Program-made: the position numbers and the translations under genes
Source: Marinoscillum sp040218045
Lineage (GTDB): Bacteria; Bacteroidota; Bacteroidia; Cytophagales; Cyclobacteriaceae
Assembly (NCBI GenBank): GCA_040218045.1
Contig: JAVJQA010000064.1
Span: 18,695 to 82,694 of the forward strand
DNA length: 64,000 bases
Direction of reading: 5' to 3'
Notes under the pieces: model-generated
What the model saw: the letters and a program-made list of their open reading frames with translations, nothing else
What the model was told of the DNA's origin: nothing
Database searches by the model: none
In this document: one piece after another, positions 39,683 through 48,671 of the stretch
Layout: each line of letters opens with the position of its first letter
Numbering within the stretch: the stretch's first letter is position 1

Positions 39683-42600
39683 TGGACTCGATAAAAGAGA
39701 ACAATAATTTGGTCTCGTACTCACGTGCAGGAGATGTCTTCCATTATCGATGGGCTGCTAGGCGTTGCTTGAAATTGATACAACCTAATTCAAACCTTGA
39801 ATCAGTTTTTATTGAAGGATCAAATCAGAAGAAAAAGGCAGGGGAATATGTTATTGATGTTTCGGAATACTATAATGATACTGAGACCAAAAATCGAATT
39901 GAATACTATCAACTAAAGCACACTACAGTACAAAAAGACAAACCTTTTACACTAAGCATACTCAAGGATACAATTGTTGGGTTTTCTGAGCGATACAAGC
40001 AACATTCAAGGGAGAAGTCTCTATCTGGAGTATTCTTTACAATAATTACAAATCGTAAAATAGATGAAACCTTTAAAGAGAATATCTCCACGATTTCAGG
40101 TGGTTGTGATAAAGTCAACAAGATATTCATTCAAACAATAAAGAAGTATACCAAGCTTGAAGGTAAGAAACTAATGCAGTTTTGTAGCCTCCTGAAATTT
40201 GCAGATAGTGAAGGAGATTATTTAGATCAGGAAGGTGACCTAATGATTGAAATGTCTAGGCTGCAACCTGGTATGATTGATACAGCTCAGATTGATAGTA
40301 TAGTTTCATTGGTTCAAAGAAAGGTTTTGCCTGACTCTGATGGAAAGATAACCAAAGAAGATATTCTAAGGCCTTTCGGAATGACTTCTTTGGATCAGCT
40401 ATTTCCAGCTCCTCCTTTATTTGAGGAACTTGATAAGGTTACTGATAGGCAGCAATACCTTAGTATATTAGATAGTATTAAAACTGCTAATCAACCTACA
40501 ATAATACAAGCAGAAGGCGGTGTAGGAAAATCAGTATTCAGCCAATACGTTTTACAGGTACTACCAGAAGGCTCGCTTGGAATCGCTTATGATTGTTTTG
40601 GTTCCGGCAAGTATCGCAGTAGAAGTAAACCAAGGCATAGACATAGAGATGCACTTGTACAAATAGCAAATGAATTGGCTTCACTTGGGCATTGTGATAG
40701 TATGGTTATTAAGGATACTACGCAAGAAAATGACATAGTGCGCGGCTTTTTAAGCCGAATTGAATCTTCAATAAAATCACTAAAACAAACAATTGCTTCC
40801 GCTCAACTCTACATTCTGATTGATGCAGCTGATAATGCAGAAATGGCGGCTCAAGAATTTGGAAATTCATGCTTTGCACATGAGTTATTAAAAGAAGATT
40901 TCCCGCAAGATTGCAAACTAGTTTATTTGTGCCGACCTGAGCGAACACATCTTCTAAAGCCATCAAGTTCTATTCCCGTACTCAACCTTCAGCCTTTTTC
41001 CAAAGAGGAGACATTTGAAAATCTAAAGAAATGGTTTCCTGATGTAAATGAAAACCAGTCACATGAGTTTCATCGGTTAACTGGTGGTAATCCGAGGGTT
41101 CAAATGAATTCCATTTCTGCCTGCAGTTCTTCAATTAACGAGCTTCTAGAATTTCTTGGCCCATCTGGAACATCTGTTGAACAACAGATTGAACACCAGC
41201 TAAACGCAGCTATCAATAAAATCAAAGATGTCTTATCTGAGGATTATCAAACCAGTGTGGATAGAATATGTACTGGTTTAGCAAGTTTGCCTCCGAATAT
41301 TCCCTTGGAGGTCTTATCGAAAGCGGCTGAGGTAAAAACAGAAGATGTAAAAAGCTTTGTTGCAGATATTGGTCGATCATTATGGTTGCTTGATTCGTCT
41401 GTCCAGTTTAGAGATGAACCAACTGAAAAATGGTTTCGTGATAGTTTCTTAGGTTCAGAAGGAGAGTTTAGAAGTTATATAAATGTTTTGAAGCCATTGG
41501 CTAGTGAGTTCACTTACGTAGCAGAAACACTTCCACAACTTTATCTACAAGCTGGACAATACAATGAACTAATAAAGATTGCTTTATCAGACCAATTATT
41601 GCCAGATAATAATCCTATTGACACAAGGAACGTACTTGTTTACCGTCTGCAATTTGCATTCAAGGCTGCTCTTAGATCAGCAAACTATAAAGATGCTATT
41701 CAGCTTGCTTTGAGAGCTGGAGAAGAAGTTGCAGGAGATCAAAGACAACAGAGCCTATTTCAGAATAATATCGATTTGCTTCCTAAGCTTCAGGACGATT
41801 TAAAGGTACAAGAAATAGCTTTTAAGAAAATTCTAAGAAGTAGTTGGGAGGGTTCTGAGAACATATATACCGCCTCTCTGCTAAGTGAAATTGAAGAATT
41901 TAAGGGAGAGGCTCATAGCTATTTGAGGTCTGCTATGAATTGGTTGCATATCTATTTTGACGAAGCTAGGAAAAAGAAAGATAGAGATCGAGAAAATGGG
42001 GTTAGCAATGAGGATATTCTAGAATTAACTTATGCTCTTCTAAATCTTAATGGCGCAGAATCATGCTTGAAATTTCTCAGTAGTATAAAGCCAAAAGAGT
42101 TCATATTTCAAGTAGTTAGACGGCTGGTTAATCGATTAATTGATGCTGAACGATTTGATGAAATAGATCAAATTCTTAAGAACGCGCGTGAAAATAAATT
42201 TCATGTTGTTGCCATTGTAAGTGAATTGGCAAAAGTGGGGAGGTTTGCCGAGGCAGATGACATTGAAAAATGTCTACAAGTGCTATCAAACTCAAAAAAG
42301 CGAATTAAAAAACCCAAAGACCCTTTTCATGATAATGTTACCCCATCTATAGTAGCGTTCTTAGAGGTGTGTTTGCACCGTGGGATGGAGGAAAGCTTAA
42401 TTTCAAAAACGCTTGATTACTACGTACCAAAAATTGCATCTCAAGGAGCTGGTTCAAGACATGAATCAAAAGAACGTATTACATTTCTTAAAGCTCTTTC
42501 AATTAGGTGTATACTCTCAAAAGTTTCAGTTATTCACCTAGACGACCTCATGCCTGAGGTCTATAAATCTGAAGATAAAAAGAGAAATTATTCTGATGAT

Positions 42601-45600
42601 ATTAAAGAATTCAAAGAAGTAATCGGTGGTCTGTATCCATGGTATTTTTTGAGAGCACAATTAATATCAGGAGACACTGATAATCTTGCTAAAAAGGCCA
42701 ATCAAGCTAATGAAGATTCAAAGAGAGCTTATGGTGGCAGGTATAGATCATATGACGATCTGCCCAAAGAAATTGCGAGTATTCTATCATCTATTCTGAT
42801 ATATTGTGACAAGCATAAACCTGAAGCGATTCAGCAATTTTTTAAAGATTATTTGCAGAATAACTCTTCATTTACAATAGGTCAACAAATCCATTTGCTT
42901 TGGGCTGGAAATAGAGCAAACCACTTGAAAAGCATATTGCTTGAAATTGAAAGCTCCACTTACAAAATGGTTAAAGGTCGGAAAGAGGCTAGACCAGAAG
43001 AGGTAGCCGATGACTATATTTCATTAGCACGAGCAGTGCTTTCAAGTTCAAAAGCTGACGCAGCTGTCTATTTTGAAGATGCAATAGATATAGTTTCTAA
43101 GTTCGGTGATGAAATTGTTGAGCGCTGGCAAGCCATTGAATCTTTGGGAGAAAAATCTGCTTCACACTCGTCAGATGAATTAGCTTATAGATTTATACGC
43201 TGTGCTGAATTAGTAGGAGAGTATGTATACCGAGAAAAACACTGGGATCGATCTGGAGCAATTGTAACCTGCACTAAGATGTCTCCCCAAATTGGAATAT
43301 CCGCTTTAAGCCGATGGCGAGATAGAGAGGTGGGAAGGTTTGAATATCAGTTAAAAGCAACCCTAAGTTATCTAGTAAGATCAAACATCATTAATCCGAC
43401 CGTTGGATGGTCGATGGTTCGTTTCTTTTCAAGTCACCATTTGATAGAATTATTGAGTAAGTGCCTCGCTAATGAAGCTTCTGATAAATCAAGAAGCGAC
43501 ATGTTCGATGATGCATACAAATTAGTGAGGAAACAGGGAGTTGGACTGGAATATTGGGAAAAAATGAAGCCTCTGGCTGAGAAATACCAAATTAGCAACG
43601 CAGACTTGGATAATGTGTTAGGTTTTTATAAATCTCAGTCCAAAGAGGCAAAACCATCAAAAAAGAAACAGCAGAAGAATACTAAGATTGAATCTGAGGC
43701 GAAAAAATGGGAACCGATTTTCCACAACTTGCAAATTTTAGATCCTGAAGGATTTACAACTTTAATTAAGAGATATTCGAGTGAGTTTGACAAGGATGAT
43801 AGCTTTGGTTTCCGGAGAGCAAGTGATTTATACAGTGAAGTACTAAATCGAATCGAGGCTGATGAACTATACAAGTTCGTTGATTTGCTTTTAAGCACTG
43901 AAAAAGTGAGTCACTATGATTTTCAACAAGTTTTAGGGTCAATACCCGATGACTGGAGAAAAAAAGTAAGTTTCAAGAAGAAATGGCCGAAAATCATCAA
44001 TGATTTTGGAGTCAGGTTTGCACATGATCTGGTCCATGATTACTCGTTCAGATCTGCCGTCAGGGAACTGGAAATTGATGATGATCTTGCCAAAGAGTTG
44101 AGAACGGGTATTTTTAAGGGATTATCTCAAGGTCAAGAGTTTACCAACGCAAGCATACTTTTCAGTTTCGTGAGACATGCATCAACATTCATTGATGCCA
44201 GTCAAGCATGCGAATTGGTAGATTACTCCTTGTCGCGGCTTGAGCTACACTTTGAAGATGATTTTGGAGACGGTCCTTGGAATAAATGGCTACATGTTCC
44301 AAGCGATATAAATAAGAATATTGCGGGATTTATTTGGTCAGCTCTTGGTTCACCACATTCTGAAACTCGTTGGAATGCTTGCCATGCAATCAAGAAACTA
44401 GCTGACTTTGATTGCAATAAAGTATTAAATTCATTGATTGAATGGTTGGAACATGACCAAGTTGATGCCTTCGGAAGCAACCAATATCCTTTCTACAATT
44501 TACACGCAAGACAATATCTACTCATAGCCCTTTGTCGAGTTTCTATTGAGTGCCCAGAAACATTAGTCGATTACAAGGAGGTATTCTTGAAGTACTCTCA
44601 ATTGGAACCGCATGTTCTAATCCAAAAGTTCGCTTCAGAAATCGCTTTGAATGTTGAAAAAGCTATTCCGGGAACTTATAGCAGTACGCATACCACCAAC
44701 TTCAAAGCGGTCAGCAAAAGTAAATATGAAGTTAGGGAAGAGGAATACGGATATCGGACAGATAGTTACCTACATCAAAGAGGAGAGGTTGACACTGAAA
44801 TCGATCATCATTTTGGCTGGGACTTTGATCGATATTGGTATGAACCCCTTGGTGAAGTTTTTGGTATCCCTGGGGAGCAAGTTCAAGACTTGTGCGCAAA
44901 TGTGATTGTTAAGAAATGGGGACATGGAACAAAGTCAGGATATAGTAATGATCCACGTGTTGGTCTTTGGAATCAGGATCATGATAGGAAAACATGGCAT
45001 GACCATGGGAGTTATCCAAAAACTGATAATTGGGATTTTTATCTTTCTTATCATTCAATGCTGGTAGTAGCAGCAAATTTGGTTGAAAATATGCCTGTTA
45101 TCTCGTCAAGAGATTATTGGGATGAAGAAGATCCTTGGGACTATTGGCTGTCTAGACATTACTTGACAAGGATTGATTGTAAATGGTTATCGGATACCAG
45201 AAGTAAACCCCCATTGCAACGACCAGATTGGATAACTAAAGAAAGTAAAGATGAACTGTGGAGAACGGATATTCAAGAGATCGATTTTTTAAAGAGCATA
45301 AAAGTTCGAGATGGAGAAGAAACCTGGCTCAACATAAAGGGAGGATGGACTGAAAAGCATAATTCTAAGTATGAAACTCATTCGGTTTCATCAGCCTTGG
45401 TTTCCAAAGAACCCTCATCCGCATTGATGAGGGCGCTTGCAACAACAAGTGATTATCACGATTACAAATTACCGGATTTTGAGGAAGGCAGTGTAGAAAT
45501 TGATACAGGTATATTTAAACTTCAAGGGTTTATTTTTAATCCCGATGTATCCAAGGGGATTGATAAATTCGATCCATTTGCAGGGAGTATAAGCTACCCA

Positions 45601-45966
45601 CCATTTTCGTTAGGAGAACCTTTCAATAAGAAGTTAAATCTTTCACCTGATTTTGATGGCCAAAAATGGTTTTCTAGCGATGGCGAAATTGTTCTTGAAT
45701 GTGATGTTTGGAGTAGTGAACCACACGGTTACGATGAAGAACCAGAACAATCTGGTATGCGATTAAGTGCATCATTACCGCTACTCAAAAGACTCTGTCA
45801 GATCTACGATAGTCACTTGATTATTGATGTCAATATTAGTCGAGACATAGAATACAAATACAGATCAAACGAAGAGGAATACAAGTATTTAACTCATCAT
45901 AACATTTACTTATTCACACCAAATGGAAGGCTTAGAAGCATCTCAAAAAATTTTAGACTTAGGTAA
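39682..45966 (+). CDS. Avs-like defence protein: Cap4/DUF4297-type nuclease fused to STAND NTPase
   Basis: A 2094-aa protein. The N-terminal region (about 10-200) resembles Cap4/DUF4297 PD-(D/E)xK nucleases: DVFHYRWAARRCLKLI, D59 in YVIDVSEYY and Q77-x-K79 in EYYQLKHT. A P-loop NTPase follows with Walker A GGVGKS (279-284, K283) and Walker B LYILIDAAD (about 377-384), then a winged-helix/helical part. Residues from about 600 to 1600 are alpha-helical, TPR/HEAT-like, the usual place for ligand sensing in STAND proteins. A Trp/His-rich region (about 1685-1850) and a beta-rich tail end the chain. In Avs systems binding of a conserved phage protein triggers the nuclease to degrade DNA. The architecture and the small downstream partner best fit AVAST type III; this assignment is from memory, not from a search. 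Confidence 0.82.
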   Translation: MDSIKENNNLVSYSRAGDVFHYRWAARRCLKLIQPNSNLESVFIEGSNQKKKAGEYVIDVSEYYNDTETKNRIEYYQLKHTTVQKDKPFTLSILKDTIVGFSERYKQHSREKSLSGVFFTIITNRKIDETFKENISTISGGCDKVNKIFIQTIKKYTKLEGKKLMQFCSLLKFADSEGDYLDQEGDLMIEMSRLQPGMIDTAQIDSIVSLVQRKVLPDSDGKITKEDILRPFGMTSLDQLFPAPPLFEELDKVTDRQQYLSILDSIKTANQPTIIQAEGGVGKSVFSQYVLQVLPEGSLGIAYDCFGSGKYRSRSKPRHRHRDALVQIANELASLGHCDSMVIKDTTQENDIVRGFLSRIESSIKSLKQTIASAQLYILIDAADNAEMAAQEFGNSCFAHELLKEDFPQDCKLVYLCRPERTHLLKPSSSIPVLNLQPFSKEETFENLKKWFPDVNENQSHEFHRLTGGNPRVQMNSISACSSSINELLEFLGPSGTSVEQQIEHQLNAAINKIKDVLSEDYQTSVDRICTGLASLPPNIPLEVLSKAAEVKTEDVKSFVADIGRSLWLLDSSVQFRDEPTEKWFRDSFLGSEGEFRSYINVLKPLASEFTYVAETLPQLYLQAGQYNELIKIALSDQLLPDNNPIDTRNVLVYRLQFAFKAALRSANYKDAIQLALRAGEEVAGDQRQQSLFQNNIDLLPKLQDDLKVQEIAFKKILRSSWEGSENIYTASLLSEIEEFKGEAHSYLRSAMNWLHIYFDEARKKKDRDRENGVSNEDILELTYALLNLNGAESCLKFLSSIKPKEFIFQVVRRLVNRLIDAERFDEIDQILKNARENKFHVVAIVSELAKVGRFAEADDIEKCLQVLSNSKKRIKKPKDPFHDNVTPSIVAFLEVCLHRGMEESLISKTLDYYVPKIASQGAGSRHESKERITFLKALSIRCILSKVSVIHLDDLMPEVYKSEDKKRNYSDDIKEFKEVIGGLYPWYFLRAQLISGDTDNLAKKANQANEDSKRAYGGRYRSYDDLPKEIASILSSILIYCDKHKPEAIQQFFKDYLQNNSSFTIGQQIHLLWAGNRANHLKSILLEIESSTYKMVKGRKEARPEEVADDYISLARAVLSSSKADAAVYFEDAIDIVSKFGDEIVERWQAIESLGEKSASHSSDELAYRFIRCAELVGEYVYREKHWDRSGAIVTCTKMSPQIGISALSRWRDREVGRFEYQLKATLSYLVRSNIINPTVGWSMVRFFSSHHLIELLSKCLANEASDKSRSDMFDDAYKLVRKQGVGLEYWEKMKPLAEKYQISNADLDNVLGFYKSQSKEAKPSKKKQQKNTKIESEAKKWEPIFHNLQILDPEGFTTLIKRYSSEFDKDDSFGFRRASDLYSEVLNRIEADELYKFVDLLLSTEKVSHYDFQQVLGSIPDDWRKKVSFKKKWPKIINDFGVRFAHDLVHDYSFRSAVRELEIDDDLAKELRTGIFKGLSQGQEFTNASILFSFVRHASTFIDASQACELVDYSLSRLELHFEDDFGDGPWNKWLHVPSDINKNIAGFIWSALGSPHSETRWNACHAIKKLADFDCNKVLNSLIEWLEHDQVDAFGSNQYPFYNLHARQYLLIALCRVSIECPETLVDYKEVFLKYSQLEPHVLIQKFASEIALNVEKAIPGTYSSTHTTNFKAVSKSKYEVREEEYGYRTDSYLHQRGEVDTEIDHHFGWDFDRYWYEPLGEVFGIPGEQVQDLCANVIVKKWGHGTKSGYSNDPRVGLWNQDHDRKTWHDHGSYPKTDNWDFYLSYHSMLVVAANLVENMPVISSRDYWDEEDPWDYWLSRHYLTRIDCKWLSDTRSKPPLQRPDWITKESKDELWRTDIQEIDFLKSIKVRDGEETWLNIKGGWTEKHNSKYETHSVSSALVSKEPSSALMRALATTSDYHDYKLPDFEEGSVEIDTGIFKLQGFIFNPDVSKGIDKFDPFAGSISYPPFSLGEPFNKKLNLSPDFDGQKWFSSDGEIVLECDVWSSEPHGYDEEPEQSGMRLSASLPLLKRLCQIYDSHLIIDVNISRDIEYKYRSNEEEYKYLTHHNIYLFTPNGRLRSISKNFRLR

Positions 45967-46630
45967 ATCCATAGTCAAGGAACTAGAACTTGATCCAGGT
46001 GTTGATACACTTTCAAAGTGGATGGCACATTATGTAGCTGAAAAGATAGAGTTAACGGAAAAACTAACTGGAAGTAAGAAAACTAAAGCAGAGAAAGAAT
46101 GCTGTGAAATTATTCTTAAGCTTTGGGAAAGTAGATATGCAGTTCCAAGATTAAAAAGCTATCTCGATGATTTCAAGCCTTTTTTTGAAACCTTGGAAAA
46201 GCTACATTCCAACAAGGAAACTCCTTTCTTTTATCCTTCAGAGATTCGTTTGGATATTCAAGAAGAAAGCAATGACGCTGAAAAAGCCAGAGTAAAAAAT
46301 AGTCTTGATCATGTGTTGTTAATTGATAAAATTGCAAGATCAATTATTTCTGAATTGCTCAGTCAAGTTGTGTCTCAAATTAATCTGAGTGAAGAAAAGT
46401 TGGAATATCTCAAAAATTCAATTGACTCGATCGATTATCATGACAGAAGAATTATAACATTTACCTCTGATTATAAAAAATATCTTGAAAGTCAAGAGGA
46501 TGATGAGTCAAATGAAAGAATTGATGAGCTTAAAATAAAGCTTAGTCAATTAGAGGAGTTCGATTCCATTAAAAAAGCATTAGAAGATAAATTGAATACT
46601 GAAATAAAAGAGTTAAGGTCTAAAAACTGA
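45923..46630 (+). CDS. Helical partner protein of the Avs-like NTPase
   Basis: A 235-aa soluble protein whose start overlaps the NTPase gene by 44 bases in another frame, indicating tight co-expression. It is almost entirely alpha-helical, with a KWMAHYVAEKIELTEKL segment near 30-46, CCEIILKLWESR near 66-77, and a highly charged coiled-coil C-terminus (about 190-235). No catalytic motif is visible. A small second gene next to a DUF4297-STAND protein is the arrangement I associate with AVAST type III; its role could be regulation or assembly. Alternatively it belongs to an undescribed two-gene variant. Confidence 0.75.
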   Translation: MEGLEASQKILDLGKSIVKELELDPGVDTLSKWMAHYVAEKIELTEKLTGSKKTKAEKECCEIILKLWESRYAVPRLKSYLDDFKPFFETLEKLHSNKETPFFYPSEIRLDIQEESNDAEKARVKNSLDHVLLIDKIARSIISELLSQVVSQINLSEEKLEYLKNSIDSIDYHDRRIITFTSDYKKYLESQEDDESNERIDELKIKLSQLEEFDSIKKALEDKLNTEIKELRSKN

Positions 46631-46690
46631 GTTTAAACTCGTAACACAATTTTATTTGATACTTTTTTGTTAAGCCAATCCCGTGAAATT

Positions 46691-46910
46691 CCACTTTCTC
46701 CCACAACCACCACTTCCTCCCACTCCTTATTAATTGCCCTCTGATTTAGCTTTGATCATTCTTCTTGCATGCTCTAGAAGGTCGAGTGAACATTTTTGAA
46801 TAGAAAAGTGAACATTTTCATTTGTTCAGCACAAAACCTAAAACCTGGAACTTCTTCCACTTTCTCCCTCCAATCCTACACAATTTCCCAATCCCTCCAC
46901 TTTCCCCCAC
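46691..46910 (-). promoter_or_regulatory. Reverse-strand array of MraZ-box-like repeats
   Basis: On the plus strand CCAC (reverse GTGG) starts at 46691, 46701, 46710 and 46720, and again at 46857, 46897 and 46907; several copies extend to CCACTTT (reverse AAAGTGG). The 9-10 base spacing is the same as in the forward array at 47055-47083. Between the clusters a 12-base direct repeat AGTGAACATTTT occurs at 46785 and 46807. The array fills the 533-base gap between the defence-type genes and mraZ; no coding sequence is supported there. Confidence 0.5.
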
Positions 46911-47054
46911 GATATGGGATTTTTGGTGCTATTTCTCTCAATTCTTACTGGAAGTAAGCAAATTGTACATCCTATCTATCAGTTGGTTAACCGATAAACC
47001 TGCGCTATTAGTCTAAAAATAGCCTTTTATTGGCTTGAAACAAAGATTTATAAA

Positions 47055-47111
47055 AAAGTGGAGTAAAGTGGGGGAGAGTGGTTGATTTTGTGGATCTTTT
47101 TCATACATTTG
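47055..47111 (+). promoter_or_regulatory. mraZ promoter with MraZ operator boxes
   Basis: Three direct repeats (AAAGTGG, AAAGTGG, AGAGTGG) start at 47055, 47065 and 47075, exactly one per 10 bases, matching the style of MraZ operators (AAAGTG repeats in mycoplasmas, TGGG repeats in E. coli). They overlap a Bacteroidota-type promoter: TTG at 47082-47084, 19-base spacer, and TACATTTG (consensus TAnnTTTG) at 47104-47111. Transcription would begin near 47118, about 45 bases before the mraZ ATG. Negative autoregulation by MraZ is the known scheme. Confidence 0.65.
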
Positions 47112-47163
47112 TAGTGGTGGTTTATATTTTTCTAATGCGGCACGAAGGTGTCGCAGCTCAACT

Positions 47164-47607
47164 ATGGCTTTTTTTACAAGCGAGTATGAGTGTAAGTTGG
47201 ACACTAAGGGTAGGTTAGTTTTACCTGCAAAGATTAAAGCTAACCTTCCCGAGGTATCCACGCACGAGCTGATAATCCGAAAAGGATTTGAGCCAAATCT
47301 GATCCTGTATCCAATGTTAGAATACAAAAAGATACATGCCAAGATAGCTGCGCTCAGTGAGTTCAACGCCGAGCAGAGAAAATTGAAACGCAACTTCTTC
47401 AGGAGTATAGCACAGGTAGAGTTGGACAATGCAGGACGGATTTTACTACCTAAGACCATGCTCGCTCATGCCAGCCTCGAGAAAGAGGCCATACTCATAG
47501 GGATGGGCAATTACATTGAAATGTGGAACCCTCAACTGTTTGAGGAACATCAAATAGATGATTCCGAGGAGTATTCAGAATTGGCCCAGAAATACCTGGA
47601 CGAGTGA
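47164..47607 (+). CDS. mraZ: Transcriptional regulator MraZ
   Basis: A 147-aa protein with two SpoVT/AbrB-like swapped-hairpin half-domains (YECKLDTKGRLVLPAKIK near 8-25; QVELDNAGRILLPKTM near 83-98), which form the ring-shaped DNA-binding assembly in this family. It heads the dcw cluster as in most bacteria and represses its own operon in the species studied. The last bases overlap the rsmH start (GTGA). Length is normal. Candidate operator boxes lie 80-110 bases upstream. Confidence 0.97.
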   Translation: MAFFTSEYECKLDTKGRLVLPAKIKANLPEVSTHELIIRKGFEPNLILYPMLEYKKIHAKIAALSEFNAEQRKLKRNFFRSIAQVELDNAGRILLPKTMLAHASLEKEAILIGMGNYIEMWNPQLFEEHQIDDSEEYSELAQKYLDE

Positions 47608-48536
47608 GTACTTACCACGTACCGGTGATGCTTAAAGAGTGCATAGACGCACTCGGGATCAAACCAAACGGAATCTATGTAGATGTCACCTTTGGTGGCG
47701 GGGGGCACACTCGGGCCATTCTCGAGAAACTTGATAGCGGAATGCTATATGCTTTTGATCAGGATGCTGATGCCAAAGCCAATGCTGAAAATCCGGAGAT
47801 TATCGGAGAGCAGCAAAAACGTTCTTTCACATTTGTTGAATCCAACTTTAGGTTCCTGAAAAGGCAGCTGCGCTTTCATGGAGTCAAACAGGTCGATGGG
47901 ATTATCGCCGATTTAGGAGTGTCGTCACATCAGCTGGATGAAGGAGATCGGGGGTTTTCTACCCGTTTCGACGGGATGCTTGACATGCGTATGGATAGGG
48001 GAGCCGAGGTTACCGCAAAACATGTGGTCAACGAGTACGAGCAGAATGACCTGATTCATATGCTGAGTGCTTATGGGGAAATCAAAAATGCCAGAACGCT
48101 GGCAGCTGCGATTATCCGAGCCAGGGGAATGAAAAAGATCCTTCGCAATGAGGAGTTGAAGGAGATCGCACTGAAAGTAGCGCCAAGGGGAAAAGAGATG
48201 AAATATCTCGCCCAGCTATTTCAGGCCATCAGGATAGAAGTGAATGATGAGATGGGTGCCTTGCGGGAATTTCTGGAGCAAACTACGGAGGCGATCAAAC
48301 CCGGTGGCCGGTTGGTGGTGATGAGCTATCACTCCCTTGAAGACCGGCCGGTTAAAAACTTCATCAATTCAGGAAACCTGAAAGGACAGTTGGAAAAAGA
48401 CTTTTATGGCAATGTGATCAGGCCTTTTGAGCCGGTCACCCGGAAACCGATAGTGGCCGGAGCTGAGGAGTTGGAAAGAAACAATAGAGCGCGAAGCGCG
48501 AAGCTCCGCATAGCGGAGCGTAATTCGACGGAATAG
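47604..48536 (+). CDS. rsmH: 16S rRNA (cytosine(1402)-N(4))-methyltransferase RsmH
   Basis: 310 aa, the usual length for RsmH (MraW). The SAM-binding motif YVDVTFGGGGHTRAIL is near 24-39, followed by GIIADLGVSSHQLDEGDRGF and the C-terminal VVMSYHSLEDRPVKNF signature. It methylates N4 of C1402 in 16S rRNA near the P site. The start is a GTG overlapping the mraZ stop by 4 bases. The last codons contain a perfect 7-bp inverted repeat GCTCCGC/GCGGAGC (48503-48519), which could form a hairpin at the 3' end of the coding sequence. Confidence 0.97.
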   Translation: MSTYHVPVMLKECIDALGIKPNGIYVDVTFGGGGHTRAILEKLDSGMLYAFDQDADAKANAENPEIIGEQQKRSFTFVESNFRFLKRQLRFHGVKQVDGIIADLGVSSHQLDEGDRGFSTRFDGMLDMRMDRGAEVTAKHVVNEYEQNDLIHMLSAYGEIKNARTLAAAIIRARGMKKILRNEELKEIALKVAPRGKEMKYLAQLFQAIRIEVNDEMGALREFLEQTTEAIKPGGRLVVMSYHSLEDRPVKNFINSGNLKGQLEKDFYGNVIRPFEPVTRKPIVAGAEELERNNRARSAKLRIAERNSTE

Positions 48537-48546
48537 TATTAATGAA

Positions 48547-48614
48547 TGTCATTCCGACGTAAGGAGGAATCTGCCTGGATAGGTGAGATAGATTTCTCGT
48601 TCCTCGAAATGACA
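48547..48614 (+). repeat. 68-bp inverted-repeat element between rsmH and ftsL
   Basis: Bounded by TGTCATT and AATGACA; arms of about 25 bases pair imperfectly (GTCATTCCGACG...GGAATCT against AGATTTCTCG...GAAATGACA) around a loop of about 17 bases. The arms resemble the element at 15000-15083, so it is a dispersed MITE- or REP-like family. It sits inside the dcw transcription unit. Confidence 0.65.
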
Positions 48615-48635
48615 ATTAGTTATTAAAGCAAGAAG

Positions 48636-48657
48636 TCCTTCTCATCAAGGAGAAGGA
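48636..48657 (+). repeat. Hairpin just upstream of ftsL
   Basis: Perfect 8-bp stem TCCTTCTC / GAGAAGGA with a 6-base loop, 14 bases before the ftsL ATG. It has no T-run and continues into GGATTTAGGATGAGG, a composition seen in dispersed Bacteroidota intergenic repeats. It may also affect ribosome access to ftsL. Confidence 0.45.
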
Positions 48658-48671
48658 TTTAGGATGAGGTT

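Noticed and set aside
46822..47016. 64-codon frame upstream of mraZ
   Set aside because: It is produced by the CCACTTT/CTCC-rich repeat array and has a low-complexity Pro/Phe-rich product; the repeats explain the DNA better.
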